From the NCBI GenBank assembly GCA_033297075.1, contig MU858046.1, forward strand, positions 434,001 to 498,000: DNA of 64,000 nt, in the 5' to 3' direction. The translations under genes and the position numbers were made by a program. The DNA comes from Rhypophila decipiens (taxonomy: Eukaryota > Ascomycota > Sordariomycetes > Sordariales > Naviculisporaceae). The notes beneath the pieces are model-generated. The model had not been told where the DNA came from. It made no database searches and saw nothing but the letters and a program-made list of their open reading frames with translations. This document shows positions 23,329 through 36,432 of this stretch, piece after piece; within the stretch, counting starts at the first letter, position 1, and the number at the start of each line of letters is the position of its first letter.

Positions 23329-24154
23329 ATGAGGTCGCGCCAATTGCTTCTCAGTCTGCTGTTTGTTTGTACAAGTACTGGCCTGCCACAGCAACCATAT
23401 CCATCATGCGGTAAACTCAGCACCCCCTTTTCCAGCCCGCTTTTCGCCGTCAAAAACAGCTGACTAACATCTCTCACTGATAGCAGCAGACACCAACTGC
23501 CTGACCACCAAAGCCCTGGAGCCTCGATTTTTCAAGGAACACAATGCTCAACGCCAGGCAATCTCATATGGCCCCTTTACGGTGCCGGGCATGGATGATG
23601 ACCATGGTCATGACCATGGGATGAAGACTTTCGCCGTTCTCATTCCTCCACCATGCACAGACTGCTATATAACCCACGTGCAGGCGGACTTGCAGTATCC
23701 CACCGGCACGTCTGCCAATGTCAACACGGGCATGTGGCTCCATCATGTTGTGATTAGCAACCTCAGCAAGAACGGTGCTGTGTGTCCTATATTCGGTGAC
23801 TTTGTCTTTGCCTCTGGGAATGAGCGGACGCCGGTGAATATCTGCGTGAATGGGTAAGTTGATCGAATGCGATGCTGGCCATGACCGTAATGTTGCTTAA
23901 TATCTACATTGCCTGTCTGCCCTATTTCTGAGCTTGTCCTACAATAACATACAAACCCGAGAGAGACTGCCCGATACCATTCAAAGAACGAAACCACAAA
24001 GCCAAGCTAACTTGTTCACCATAACCACAGCACCCAAAAAGCAGGCTACTTCATCGCCCCAAACTCCCAATTCCACCTCGGAGCAGAACTAATGAACGAC
24101 CAAACCCTCCCCCGCGACGCAGTCATAGTACTCGACTGGGAATATGTCCCTTCC

Positions 24155-24186
<32 letters not shown>

Positions 24187-24712
24187 CTTTAAACACGCCA
24201 CCACCCTGTGGCTAGACATAGACGGCGCCTGCTCACCCCGCGGATCCTCCGTCCCCGTCCCGGACAACGGCACCACAAAAGCCTTCTCTCTAACCATGAC
24301 CCCTGCGTGGAAAGCAACCTTCTCAGCGGATACCATCCTCCTCGTGGGGTCCCACCTCCACGACGGGGGCGATAACATCGTCGTGACGAGGAACGGGGAG
24401 GTTGTCTGCGACTCGGTAGCCAAGTACGGCGAGACGGATGCGTACGTGTCTACCTCGGTGCATGAACATGGGACATCAGGAAGCAGCACCGGCGCACATG
24501 AAGGACAGGTCGTGGAAAAGAGACATACCACCAAGACACCGCATGTCTCGTCTATTAGCTCGTGTTCCCCGCTTGGTGCGCACAAGGTTGAGGTGGGAGA
24601 TGAGTGGTCTGTTAGGGCTAATTATGATTTGGTCAAGTACAAGGCTATGAGTGAGGGTGGTGGGCTTGCTCCTATTATGGGGATTAGTATGCTCTATGTG
24701 ATTAAGAACTGA
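23329..24712 (+). CDS. Secreted SURNod19/PHM-like protein
   Basis: Three exons, 23329-23410, about 23484-23853 and 24031-24712, give about 377 aa; the first acceptor could also be at 23487 (one Ala fewer). An N-terminal signal peptide (LLLSLLFVCTSTGLPQ) points to secretion. The body resembles a widespread ascomycete secreted family related to plant SURNod19 and to the copper type II monooxygenase fold: PPPCTDCYITHVQADLQYP, then MWLHHVV (paired His) at about 140, FASGNERTPV, GSHLHDGGDNIV and a final MGISMLYV block. The His clusters could bind copper, but activity is not established for the family as far as I know. A (GCA)n microsatellite at about 24157-24186 encodes nine Ala. HGHDHG near residue 65 adds further His. 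Confidence 0.75.
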
Positions 24713-27700
24713 GGAGTTCGGAGGATATTGGTGTCTGTGAGAACCCATGACGTCTTTCTTCATGAATGTAGAAGATAATTCTTTGAGGTCCCGCTTATTT
24801 GACCAGACAGGAGCTGGTAGACTACCCTACAGAATTATTACTGATATACTGCGTTTCAAGCTGTTACTGTTGACAGGCGAGACTCGTTTGCTCTGAAGAG
24901 ACCAGACTAGAGACCTGGTATGTATCCGATGCTCTGTTTGTGAGCATGTGATGCTTTCGAGACCGGCTTGACCAGCTCGCGGCGACGAAGATAAACCCTC
25001 GGATGGTATGCTAGGTTTCTAGACCGTTGCGCATCATATTCACCCACCCCGTCATGGAAGAGCCGACATCAAGGTTGATGTCTCATAAGTGAGATGGGAG
25101 TGGCTCTCATCCTTTAACTTGCAGCATCTCCAGTATTTTGAAGCGTTTCCAGCCTCGCGACACTGGCATGCCGAATTGCAAAAAGAAATACGCCACACAC
25201 TATTAAGGCAACATCCTTTTTTTCTTGAGATCCGGAGAAATGTCCCCTTCACCACACAGCCTATTCCTGCATGATATTATGCACGATCCGAACAAGAACC
25301 GAAGGGCCATGCTTGAGCAAGAAACATTGGTGATATATCCTATCGGCCCTTGTACAACCACAATACATTTATTTCAACACTTGATCCGCCATCGAATCAG
25401 CCCCCGTGACCGGCGAAAGTCAGACGGCAGCGATGCCTCTAGCTTCTAACAGGACCACGTTTCGAACAAACATCACTGCTACGTTACCGACCTCACACGC
25501 GTAGATATGTACATACCTTCCAGGCTTCCTACCAGGTCCATCCATCCTCTCCCTACCATCAGCCAGCAGAGCCAAGAAAAGAGCATCACAAGACCAAGTA
25601 GGTAGCACAAAGTCTAGAACCTCCAGCCCCAACCTGGCCTGGTACGAAGCATTGGCAGGCACGATCGGTTATCCACACCCGAACTTCGTTCCTGCCCCCT
25701 CCCGCTCTCCTCACCAATGTGAATGGATCCCATCTCGTAATTCCCGCCCTGGCGCAGCAGTGGGCAGCGGCAGGCAAGTGTGTAGTAGCTTGATATCCAC
25801 TGTCCAGTCCGTCTGGTACGCCAGCTAAATAAGTGTACTCATAGTGGTAGCGTAGTGTCACGAACTATGGGTTGCGTATCCGTATAACTAGACAAATCGT
25901 CACCTGATCAGCTTTCCGCACGAACGACGGTTAACCTACCAACCATGAGAAATACGTCTCTCCAATCTTACGATTTTGACAATCAGCAGAATAATGAACG
26001 AAAATGTACAAAAGTGATTGTCGGTGTCAATTGGCGATATTCCGGTACCGGATGAAGTGAGCAAAGTGAAGCAATTCGTGATGGTGGTCACCAACAAAAA
26101 AAATCCCGAATCAAAAATGATTTACGCCGAGGTGAGCCGCTCGCTGCTGCGGTTCTCGGCGCTTGTCCGGGGCCTTGCTCACCGGTGCGGTGGTGGCCCA
26201 CTTGCCCCCCCGCAAACAAGCCAAAAGTCCCCACCGTTTCTCCATTTAGGTGGGGGGTCGATCATCTGGGTTGAGATCGTGGGGGTGGGGTTGGCCACCC
26301 CCACACAGTCCCAGAGCTGTGGAGCCCTGTGCCGTTTTGTTTGCTGGGGTACACCGTAATTCCGTTCCAAACGTACCGGTCGGTACGGCAGTACATTAAC
26401 GGGCGACTCCGGTCCCAGCTCCGTACTGAGGAAAGATGTATTTGTTGCGCACCGGTCCTTGGACATGCAGCTCTAGTTCGGTCGCCGAGTACCCCGGAAT
26501 GCTCGTCATCGGGATTTCTGAAGACCCAGCGGGGAGAAGTGGGCTGACTTGTACAAACCTAAGCTGGGCAAAAAGAAAAAAAGCCCACAAGCCAAAAATT
26601 CGACAAAATTCGGGGCTGAATGAGTACCTTTCAAGTTTCAACATGGGCTGTTCCTTCAACCATGATGACACACAACTTCGTATAGGGAAAACAGCCCTAC
26701 AACACACAACGTATCAACGCGAAATTATGTTAATCCTGCCAGGATTTTCAGGCCGCGGAAATGCTTCTTCACACCAATGCCGGGGTTTCCAGCCTTGACG
26801 TACCTTGACCACATCTTTCCAGCAACGGGATGTGGGAAGAGGGAACAAGTGAGGAGGTACTGCGTAGTAACGCAACCTTGGCATTTCATGACAACAGGTT
26901 TCCACTTTCTTTCCCACCAACTTACCAAACCATTAGCCAAACAGTGCATTATGTCCGTATTCATGTCCCCAGGTACGGGGTTATTTCCGGAAGTATTTTC
27001 TATACTGTGTACAGTCCGCGATCCGTATACCTATTGCTGTTGGACCTGTGGATAAATAAGGTCCTGCCAGTTGTCTAGAGAATTGATCGAGTGAGCATTA
27101 TGCAATGCTGCCTAGGGCCTCATTCGACGAATATTAATTCGGTCGGCGTGTTCCTCTTTCTGCCGTGTGTTTGAAATTCTTTTCTCGACTCGTGATGAAT
27201 CTCGTGCAGGATATTGCAGATGCGCCCAGCGGGCCAACGCTTCTTACTGGCAGTTCGATGGGTCATGAAGAGATTCCACGTACCTAACCATGCAATAGAA
27301 GCGGCGGTGTATGCATACTGCCATGCCATCATATGGTGATGCATCCAAATATCCGAAGCTCGATACCCGTTCTTAGGGCACGCTTACCCGAAAGGGAAAG
27401 GATGATCTGTTGTCTTCACCAGCGGCCATCTTAACGACAAAAGTAAACAAAAGGGGTGTTTGCCCCTTTTACATGTAAGACATAGTGCTGGCAACCAGCC
27501 GCGCCACGTTGAAGAGAGCAATCTGAGATATCCCCAAAACAATACCCCTTTCAGCGTGACGCCGAAAATATTCACCAATTATTTGTTTCATGTGATCTTG
27601 TGCGATTCACTTGATTTGCTCTTGGAATGCCGCTTGTAAGGTGGTTGTTGAAGACCTTGGGCGATTTTTGGTACTCAACGCAGCCCCCCTGAAAATGATC

Positions 27701-30700
27701 TGCCCGGGACTGCGTCTCATGGTGGCGGCGAATGTGCTGTTGATGGTCAGGGTTGCTTATGGGAAGCCAATGGTCATGGTAACAGGAGAGGAGAATATCT
27801 GGGGGGAAATAGGCCTCTAAGCCGATATCGACACCGATTCCAGTCTTCCGGGGTAGGCAGCCTTTCAAACAAATACTGAAAGATTCTGAACCAAAGTGAC
27901 GTAGAAGGACGTTGGATCGCCCTTCTCCTAGCTGGTTCAGGCTTTGAACACAAGCCCTTTGTGGCAAAGTTTTGATCAAAAATCTGGAGTAATGGCCAGT
28001 TTGTTTACTGGAATTCAACGGAGTCTCGGGAACAACAAAGCGCCCACGTCCGCTGGTTCTACGCGCGACAATGCTGAGGATCCTTCTTTCAGGCCGAAAC
28101 CCAGACTGAACATGGGCTAATACTGAGCGACCAGCGAGAAGGAATTGGTCAACCGAAATTTGACACAGGTAGTAGGCGGCCGTAGAGTGGTTCCTTTCGG
28201 ATAATGCCCCAGGCAATAGCTATGCCATTGGCCGAAGGCGAGATATCGGGTACTGACATCGGGCCGTGTAGGCTTTGAAGCTCTGCTTCTGCCAATCACG
28301 CCTACATGAAACATCCCGCCTCAAGCCACCATGGTCTTGCGCGCCACGTGGAACAGGACGCTCCGTTGTATTCGTTGCGGGATCCAGCGGGGTACTGCCA
28401 TCCTCTACGGAGTACATCATATGAGCTTCTTTCGGCTCGCGTCAAGTTGCCTCCCAAGCCACACCATGAGATCGTCCGTAGAGGGCAAAGCGTGACCTTG
28501 GACGTTTCCCCGCGCGAAAATGGCCAATGAGCGCCTCAAGAACCCAAGAGAAAGCCGATTCCGTTTCAACTGGACAGGATTCCCGTCAAGCCTAGCGATC
28601 GCAGTGTGGCTGGTGCAAGCTCAGATCGGCTTGGGAGAGGTGGCCGTCTCGGACAGGCAGCCAACCATCAACACTGTGTTGGGGGGTCGGCCCCCAGATC
28701 TGGAACACACATGCAACTAGCGATCCTGGGACAGAGTGGTGCCGGATTCGTGTCAGACCGCAGGTGAGATGTCGGTAAGTGTCACGGAGCCTTCTGGGCT
28801 GGGGGATGGTTAGCCCATGACTAATGTGTGACATCAGTATATTCTCCCATTGGCTGGCTCGAGGACACCCTTACAGACGAGGCCTGTCAGTCGAAGGACA
28901 AGACGATCTTGCGCCGGGTTGATACTCAGAAGGGTTGGAGCTTGTGATCAGGGCTGTAAAGGCGTGGAGCTGGACGGTGGGAGCTTTTCCTTGATATTTT
29001 CACTGAGAAGTGTTTCCAAGGCCTGACAGTCTTTGTCAGAAAGAAATTTCCCAATGCATAATAGTCGTTCAAGTATGAACTGAAGAGAGAAACTGACAGT
29101 GAAGCAAGCTCTAGTCAGGGCCCAGGAGCTCGGAAGCCGGCATAATGCGATTGGGTGGGTTCTAAGATTGTGGGGAACCCTGTTCATCTTTGATGGAGGA
29201 TCATGGCTTGCCAGGGCTGCCATGCAGCCATGCAGCCATCCCGGGTGGGCTTGATGCAACCTGGGATGGGAGCTGAACCCCCATCAACAAGATTTGAATG
29301 AGAACCTTGATTCTCATGGTTGCCATTGAAGTTATATTGACGAGAGCTCAGAACCTAGGAGCAAGCCTGGAAGGCCGAAGGGAGGGTCGGATCCATTGTT
29401 GGTCCCGTCCGTTTCTTTTCACTTCAACCTCTTGTGCGGCGGCCGGTTCCTCATCTGGCTCGGACGTAGTACTGAAGTCAGAAAAAGCTAAATCAATAAA
29501 GGGAGCCTGTTCAGCTATAGTGCAATTAGGATACCAAGATGGGAAGCTTATGCTATGCGTTGGGAAAAAGGAAGTCGGTGGGAGAAAAAGAGAGAAATCC
29601 CGATAATTATTCCGGTTTCTTTTTGACATTCGACTGGAGAGTGGTGGCGCTGGGGTGCTGAGGGCGTACCTGCCAAGACAATTTCCGGCCTGTTTCCTTA
29701 ACAAAACTTGCGGGATCTTGCAATGAAATGTGTTAGTTCGGCCATGTGTCCTCTTGCCGCTGACTCCTGCCTGTTCCGATGCATTCGCATGGTTCCTCAA
29801 TCCCAATTTCTTAGTGCTTCAAGGCAGATTTATTCATGATTGATGTATTAGACACTCCAGAGAGGATTCTGTACGATGTCCAGGATCAGAGCCGCTCACG
29901 AGGGCGATCTTGAAACCTGGTATACCTTCCGTTCTAGGCAATCCGAGCCTGAACTACGGTCGACCGGTCTCATCGTACTCGATACATGTAAACGGCAGGT
30001 CGGGATACAACAACACGCTGTAATCCAATTGTATAAAGAGAAGTGCATGTGCATACGTTCCATGTTGATAGAGAAATTTCCTGCTGCAAGTATTATCTGC
30101 CCAACATTTTTTCTTCAACAACAGCGACGATTAACCGTACAACGTACGGAGTAGAACCTCGTAGTCCATATTTGTGACCGCGCACATTGCCCGTACTGTA
30201 AGGTACGTAATTCGTCAGCGTGGGGGCCCAAGGCAACATGAAAATTCACTGCATGATGTAACGGTCAGAGGCCCAGGAACTCAAGACCCCAGCCGCTCCG
30301 ACTCTATTAGGAAGCCGAAGAAATCACGGAGAAGGCCCGGAATTTTGTTCTGGAAAAACGTTTATTGACGACGACCTGCATGTTGTTGGGAAATGGGAAC
30401 TAGGGATTTCTCGAACAAACCTCGAGTGGCTTGAATTTCAGCCTAGCTCGAAAGTAGACTAAGCAGTCGCACCAGGAACGTCAAAACTCGACAAAAATTA
30501 CCAGCTGTGGTCAAGCACCAGCAGATCCAAGGCTTTAAGCTCGAAATAGCCAAGACGATTTGCTTGTTGCTTGGCGGCTTTTCTTCTTGCTGTCGATGGC
30601 GTTATTTTTGAGGTCATTGTCGTTACTCAAGACTCTGATGAAGGTGATCCAGATTCTCCTTCTCCTTTCCTTCTCAGTTCTTTGAAAACATAAGCGAACC

Positions 30701-33700
30701 TTGGGTTTTTGGTAGAGAAGACCTTACAGGTGTGAAGTCTTTCAATCCAGACACATCTTATTTGAGCCATTGGTTCCCAGCTACGGATAGGTGCCTTTAG
30801 GTACGGATAGTTTCTCGATTTGATCGGCGTCGTCCCAAGTCCCCAACATCCTCCTGTGCTACAGCTCTAGCCCCTAGCTGGGAAGCTACTTCTCGCAGGA
30901 ACGGCGCAATTTTCACGTCACGCGATCAAATGGCGGATATGAGGATCAATATTTGTTCGACTAAGACCGTGGGTGTCATCGAATCAACATCTGGCAAGCC
31001 TTCGTCAGGGGACACATCACAAAACGGACAGCACACCAAACCGTTTGCCGCCAGGGAGGAGCGGTGTATTGTACACAGTACGGATAACGAATCCGATACA
31101 AATACACTGTCCCAAGATAATACGGGGTACGGAGTACGTAGAAGGTTCTCCACTTCTGAGTTTACATTGTTCACACAACCCAGACAAATTAATGCTCTTG
31201 AACTGCACCTAGGCGAGCGGACAACGCAGGTATACGGAGTAGTAGTAGAGCTTTTGGACTCTCAGATCAAACTTGAGGCTCCTGTTTCAACTGACATACG
31301 TATCCAATCTGCAAGACCCTACGGAATCGGCAGCCTCGTGCACACCCGTGATCCGGTGTGAGATGGGCTTCCTATTCCTGCAGGTTGGTGCTGACATCAG
31401 TTCGGATAGCATCAGACCATGGCTGAGCTCCGGCGCCGATCCACGGCAGAACCAGGGAGCAGAGAGCACTGGGCGCGGGATTCTTCCAGTTTGGGGGTCG
31501 AAAACATGGACAGAACCCCCACCGATTTGCGGCGCTGTGGTCAGAACCACCCCGCTGGAACCCGGAGTTTGCGGTTCAGGGGGACTGGAGTGGGAGTGCG
31601 CACTGACTTTCTGATGCCATCGCTACCATTCTTACCACTGGAGGTTCAATTTGGCGCTCCAGCCAGTCATTCCTCGGGGGCAAGAGGAGAAAAGAGTGTG
31701 GGAGACAGAGCCGTGGCTGGAGTGGGTATCCCGGAAAACTTGACGGTAGTCACGGCTTGCGCAGGAACATGGAAGCGCTACATCCTCCGCTGACGGGAGG
31801 GCTCAACGTCGATTGCTGCTGCCCTGCACGAAATCTCAGTTCAGCAGGTACAGTCGGGGATACTTTACCTTCTTCATACCGGTTCGTAGGACTTTTGTTC
31901 GTGGGGCCTTCCACCGAAATTCTTTACTTTTTTTCACCTTTGCCTTGGAATCGACGATTGCCTGTGCAATTACGCCGAGATTGGAAGGAGCTATGGATAG
32001 AGTGCTATCGTTTCTCTTGATGCTTGCTCCCAGATCCACACAATCCTTCCCCACAAGATTCGTTGCACAGCTGTTGAGGTCCTTCAAACTTATCGATAAT
32101 TCGACATATCAATTCATCCAGTTCCGTTCTATTACACAGTCACCAGCAAAACGTAGCGGGGCATGTTGGAGACGGCTAACACAAACAGATACGATGACCA
32201 GCAAGGCTACTCCCTCTTGTCACTACCAATTTCTGGCGGGACGCTTGTCTGCAAGATCAAATCTCAAGCTAAAGGGAAATCGACATGCTCAAAGTTACTT
32301 CAGACGTCAGCCAACGGCAGGATGCAAGAGACTATTTCCATTCCCATTTCCTGCTTCCAGGCCGCCATGCATCCGGCTTTCTGACTGGTCGAGAACACAT
32401 GTGTCAGCTGCCCCTCCTTCCACCACGTTTGCTCGTCAACCCCTCCTTCAGACAGCCCAGCCTGCTTTGTATTTGTCCCAACATGGAAATGTTCCAGAGA
32501 AAGTCGGCATAAAGACAGTGATTGGTTGTTTTTGGTGGTCGGCTTTCAAAGTACCTTTCCCCCTGCCTCCGGACATGACGGCCATTGGTGACGACTCCCT
32601 CATTGAAAAGTAGGCGCAGAGGCAGTTGCTGCACATCAATGGATCCGGCTCATCCCACCGGCGCCCACCAGGCACTTCTCGCTGCCCTCGATCAAAGGCC
32701 CAGAAAGTCCAAGGGAAACCAAGACATATTCGGACGACCGAAGCCATTCCATCTCTGACCGATGTCACAACAAGGCACGGAATGCGACAATGGGGACACA
32801 CGTGTAGAGGCTTGAAGCATAGGACCTATTCTTGTGCTCAATCAATGGCCGAGCCTTGGTTCTCGATCCGGACAGTCACAGTCAACAGTTGCAGCTGCTG
32901 TGGATTCCTGCGCGCTCCCCTCACCAACAGCTGCGGTACTTCCCGCCATACACCATGCAGCAATGACGAACCGACGATTCACATCAAGCAGATTCTGCAA
33001 TGACAAGACGGGCTCCATGTGAAACCGACCTTGTCATCACCTGATATATTCCTTATTTGATCGACGATGCCACTCAAGCCTCACAGTCTTGCCAGAAATC
33101 GGCGCTAGTGTGTCCTGATGACCATCTTGTCCCGTTCCTGACAAACCAAAACTAGTATCAGCAGACTGTTGCTGACGTCCTGGCGCCGTTGACATGACAT
33201 GGAGTCCCAATCACAAAAGATATCCGCATCTGCTTGGTTGACCGCTAGTCGGACGGCCGTTCATCCATCGACAGGCAGGTGCCATGCGAGGGACTCTCTA
33301 CGGGTTAGTCCGAATAGGGAACCAGTTGGCGGGAACGCCAAAGCAACTTGGGGCAGATCGGGCACCAGCCTTGCGGTATGAGGCTCTCGCAGGTGAACCA
33401 GGAACCATTATTGTTCACCTTGCCAATCAGTAATTCCCTTGCTGAAGTAGCGCTGGTCCGAACTGTGCTTACAGTCAACTATCCAATCAGCATTAATGTT
33501 GGACCTGCCAAACCTATAGCTGATTCATCACCTTGGCCATGATGTTTCCCATATCTCGGGTTTAACGGCTGGCCGTCATTCCAGGAGCCGCGGGGCATCT
33601 TATGGCAAGAGGAGCCAAACTTGCTTTGTATATCCATCTCACATGCCCTGTATGCATATGTAGGGAAATTGCGTCCCCGGGTCCTTTCAAGGACCAAATA

Positions 33701-35304
33701 AACTTGATCCACTCACTCTTCGACGTTCTGGAAGTTTTTGCCGTGCCGGCTCGACTTCGTTGTTCCTTCACGCCGGCCCCTCATGCGAGGAGCCTGCAAA
33801 TGATCTTTTTGGTGTCTGTGACTGTGCTCCCTCCATGTTCTGGAGAAAGGTGAAAATAAATGGACCCTGATACATGCGAGGGAGTCGCTGACCAACAGAT
33901 GCATGCTGAAGCAAGATTGGTGGATATAACTTGTCCGATGTTGATATTGACGATTGACGCTGGGCGTGGCCCCGCATCCTCCATGACAGTTACAGGTCGC
34001 TGGTTGTTGTCACACCAGCCTCACCAAGTCGCAGCAATCGCGAATATAGCACGCCTGCCCAACGAGGCATATTGGGTGTGAATATGGTGATCATCAGGTA
34101 CTTCCACTTACGTTGCGCCCGTCCGAGTCACTTCGCTAGGCCTGACTCTCAAGAACGGGGTACATAGGCAATACCACCATGAACGGCACAAGGAGAAAAG
34201 TGCCATCAGATGGAGCCAGTTGCGCTTACTGTTACTCTGCCGTTTGATAAGTTCAAAGCAGCGGAACTGTGATGACTTGTCGCTGTCTTGGCGGCTCGGC
34301 TGTGCGAGAGTTGGATCATGTACCGAGTCGACGAGGAGACCTTTTTCCATGGCTGTTGCCCTCAGCCTCAATACCAGCAGCTGGTTTAAGAAATCTCGAG
34401 CGAAGTGACTGTGGCTCTGTTCCGTCCTCTAATTTGATGTCGTCGAAAAATAGTTGACAAGGATTTGTCGTCCAGCTCCGATCAAGACGTCACTGGTTGA
34501 GTTTCTGGAGTCGTTCACCAGTTCGGGACTAGAGCGGAGCAACTGCCTTGGCTATTTTTTCCATCTCCAGGGAAGGGTGGTACCTGCCAACACTGCAACA
34601 GGGGGCTCAAGCTAACCCCCACACAACTGTCTCCAGATCCTGGATCGCACCCCTGTCCGTGCTCGGGCCCCTCTGTCCCAGTAAACCTTCAGTGGACCGC
34701 ACCTCAGCGTTTTCTGGGAAGCCGCGCACTGTGTCTAGGTACCTCTCTTGGGACGGACGGTGCGAACAATTGGACAAATCACAGGCCTTCTTTTCTGTCA
34801 TTCAGGACTGGGAGCGTTCAGCTTGACATGTCCGGCGGTCCCATGCCAGACTGGCGTTGGCAAAGCCCACCGGTCGGAGTTGTGCGGCGGCATTCTTCAT
34901 CCTGGGCCCTGGGTCCTGGACTGCAGACGGAGCCCTCAACGGAACGCCACCGAGTCGGGAAAGATGCTGGAAAGGACAATGGGGCTAAGAAAAAGGAAAA
35001 CAGCTTCGATTTCATCACCGCTCTCGGGTACGGGGAAATGAGTCTAATGACCCATGACCCATCTCGCGACACAGGTCTGGCCTTGTTGCTTGCTGTTCTC
35101 ACTAGTTTGCCCGTATGATTAGTTGACTACGTCCAGGGCCTCACTAGCTCATCTCTTGGATACATATATCATGCCTTCCCGCCCACCTCTCCGAAATAGA
35201 TTCTACATGTTTCCTGTTCATCAACGCACCCTCTCACCTGCCCTTCCAGCACATCTCGTACACAATTCATCCTATCCTCAGTCCATCTAGACTCCAGAGC
35301 CACC
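24713..35304. other. 10.6-kb gene-poor stretch
   Basis: I found no gene to support here. The longest frames (27572-28216 minus; 31813-32613 plus) begin at TTG codons and show no family motif, signal peptide plus domain, or plausible exon chain. An ATG frame at 30930-31361 (143 aa) is unrecognised. Base composition is not strongly AT-biased, so it does not look like heavily RIP-mutated transposon sequence. GTACGGAGTA-type short motifs recur (about 30140, 31125, 31230). Unrecognised non-coding RNAs or decayed elements remain possible. Confidence 0.45.
35161..35171 (+). promoter_or_regulatory. Candidate TATA region of the aldolase gene
   Basis: TACATATATCA lies about 135 bp upstream of the ATG at 35305. 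Pyrimidine-rich sequence follows between 35180 and 35300, a common layout of strongly expressed filamentous-fungal promoters. The call is by pattern only. Confidence 0.35.
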
Positions 35305-36432
35305 ATGTCTCCCCACAATGATGCCCCTTCCCCATCGGGGAGCTACACTGCCGGCTTCAACAGAATATCAAGCTTCCGTGCCAATGGCTCTTCGCTCCTC
35401 TCAGACCACTTGATGCCCGTCGACGCGCATTCTCCCTTGAGCAGCTCATACACCAGCAGCAACATGGACACAAGCTTCCACACGGATCGGCCTCTTGTGG
35501 CAGGCGTTTACGTACCAACGGTGTGCTTCTTTGACGAAGAAACCGAGGACGTCGACACTGCGACCATCGCTCGCCACGCTGTGCGACTGGCAAAAGCGGG
35601 CGTCACTGGCCTTGCTACTCAAGGGTCCAACGGCGAGGCTGTTCATCTCACCCACTCGGAGAGGCAATTGGTCACAGCAACCACGCGCAAGGCGCTCAAT
35701 GACGCCGGTTTCCCTCACATGCCCATCATCGTCGGTTGTGGCAGCCAGAGCACGCGTGAGACGATCCAGCTATGCTGTGAAGCTTGGGAAGCGGGCGGTG
35801 ACTACGCACTTGTCCTCCCACCATCCTACTACGCGTCACTCTTTGCGCCCTCGATGGCGACCGTCATGGAGTTCTTCAACGCCGTGGCCGATGCCTCGCC
35901 TATCCCCATCATCATCTACAACTTCCCTGGCGCCGTGAACGGCATGGACCTGTCATCCGACGTGATTGTGAAGCTCTCTCAGCACCCCAACATTGTTGGC
36001 GTCAAACTCACCTGCGGTAACACGGGCAAGTTGAACCGTGTCGCTGCCGCCACCCGCAATAAGAGGAATGATGCCAGCAAGCCAGACTTCCTCGTCCTCG
36101 CTGGATCTGCCGACTTCTCCATCCAGTCGCTTGTCGCCGGCGGCCACGGTATTCTTGCCGGGCTCGCCAACATCGCCCCCAAGGCCTGCATCAAGACGAT
36201 CGAGCTCTACAACCAGGGCAAGCATGCCGAGGCCCAGGCCATGCAGGAGATCGTCTCACAAGGAGACTGGACGGCCATCCAAGGTGGCGTCGTTGGAGTC
36301 AAATCCGGCATGCAGGGATGGTCCGGCTATGGCGGTTACGCCAGAAGCCCTTTGCCCAAGCCGACCGCCGAGCAGGCCAAGAAATGGAAAGATGGCTTCC
36401 GGGACTTGATCCTGTTGGAGAAGTCGTTGTGA
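35305..36432 (+). CDS. DHDPS/NAL-family class I aldolase
   Basis: Single exon, 375 aa, with ATG in good context (CACCATGTC). The (beta/alpha)8 lyase fold of the dihydrodipicolinate synthase/N-acetylneuraminate lyase superfamily is clear: VAGVYVPTVCFF at 65, GSNGEAVHLT at 107-116, the proton-relay Tyr205 in IIYNFPG and the Schiff-base Lys234 in GVKLTCGN. Fungi make lysine by the aminoadipate route, so DHDPS itself is not expected. Candidates are 4-hydroxy-2-oxoglutarate aldolase and 2-keto-3-deoxy-L-galactonate aldolase, the final step of D-galacturonate breakdown. lgd1 of that pathway lies 9 kb downstream. About 60 residues of Ser-rich sequence precede the fold. An internal ATG at 35464 (MDTSFHTDRP) would remove most of it. 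Confidence 0.88.
   Translation: MSPHNDAPSPSGSYTAGFNRISSFRANGSSLLSDHLMPVDAHSPLSSSYTSSNMDTSFHTDRPLVAGVYVPTVCFFDEETEDVDTATIARHAVRLAKAGVTGLATQGSNGEAVHLTHSERQLVTATTRKALNDAGFPHMPIIVGCGSQSTRETIQLCCEAWEAGGDYALVLPPSYYASLFAPSMATVMEFFNAVADASPIPIIIYNFPGAVNGMDLSSDVIVKLSQHPNIVGVKLTCGNTGKLNRVAAATRNKRNDASKPDFLVLAGSADFSIQSLVAGGHGILAGLANIAPKACIKTIELYNQGKHAEAQAMQEIVSQGDWTAIQGGVVGVKSGMQGWSGYGGYARSPLPKPTAEQAKKWKDGFRDLILLEKSL

Noticed and set aside
27572..28216. 214-codon open frame on the minus strand
   Set aside because: It starts at TTG and shows no motif; an overlapping plus-strand frame is equally open.
30930..31361. 143-aa ATG frame
   Set aside because: Unrecognised, no signal peptide or domain, and overlapped by comparable frames on both strands.
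31813..32613. 266-codon open frame on the plus strand in the gene-poor region
   Set aside because: It opens with TTG, not ATG, changes composition along its length and shows no domain or conserved block.
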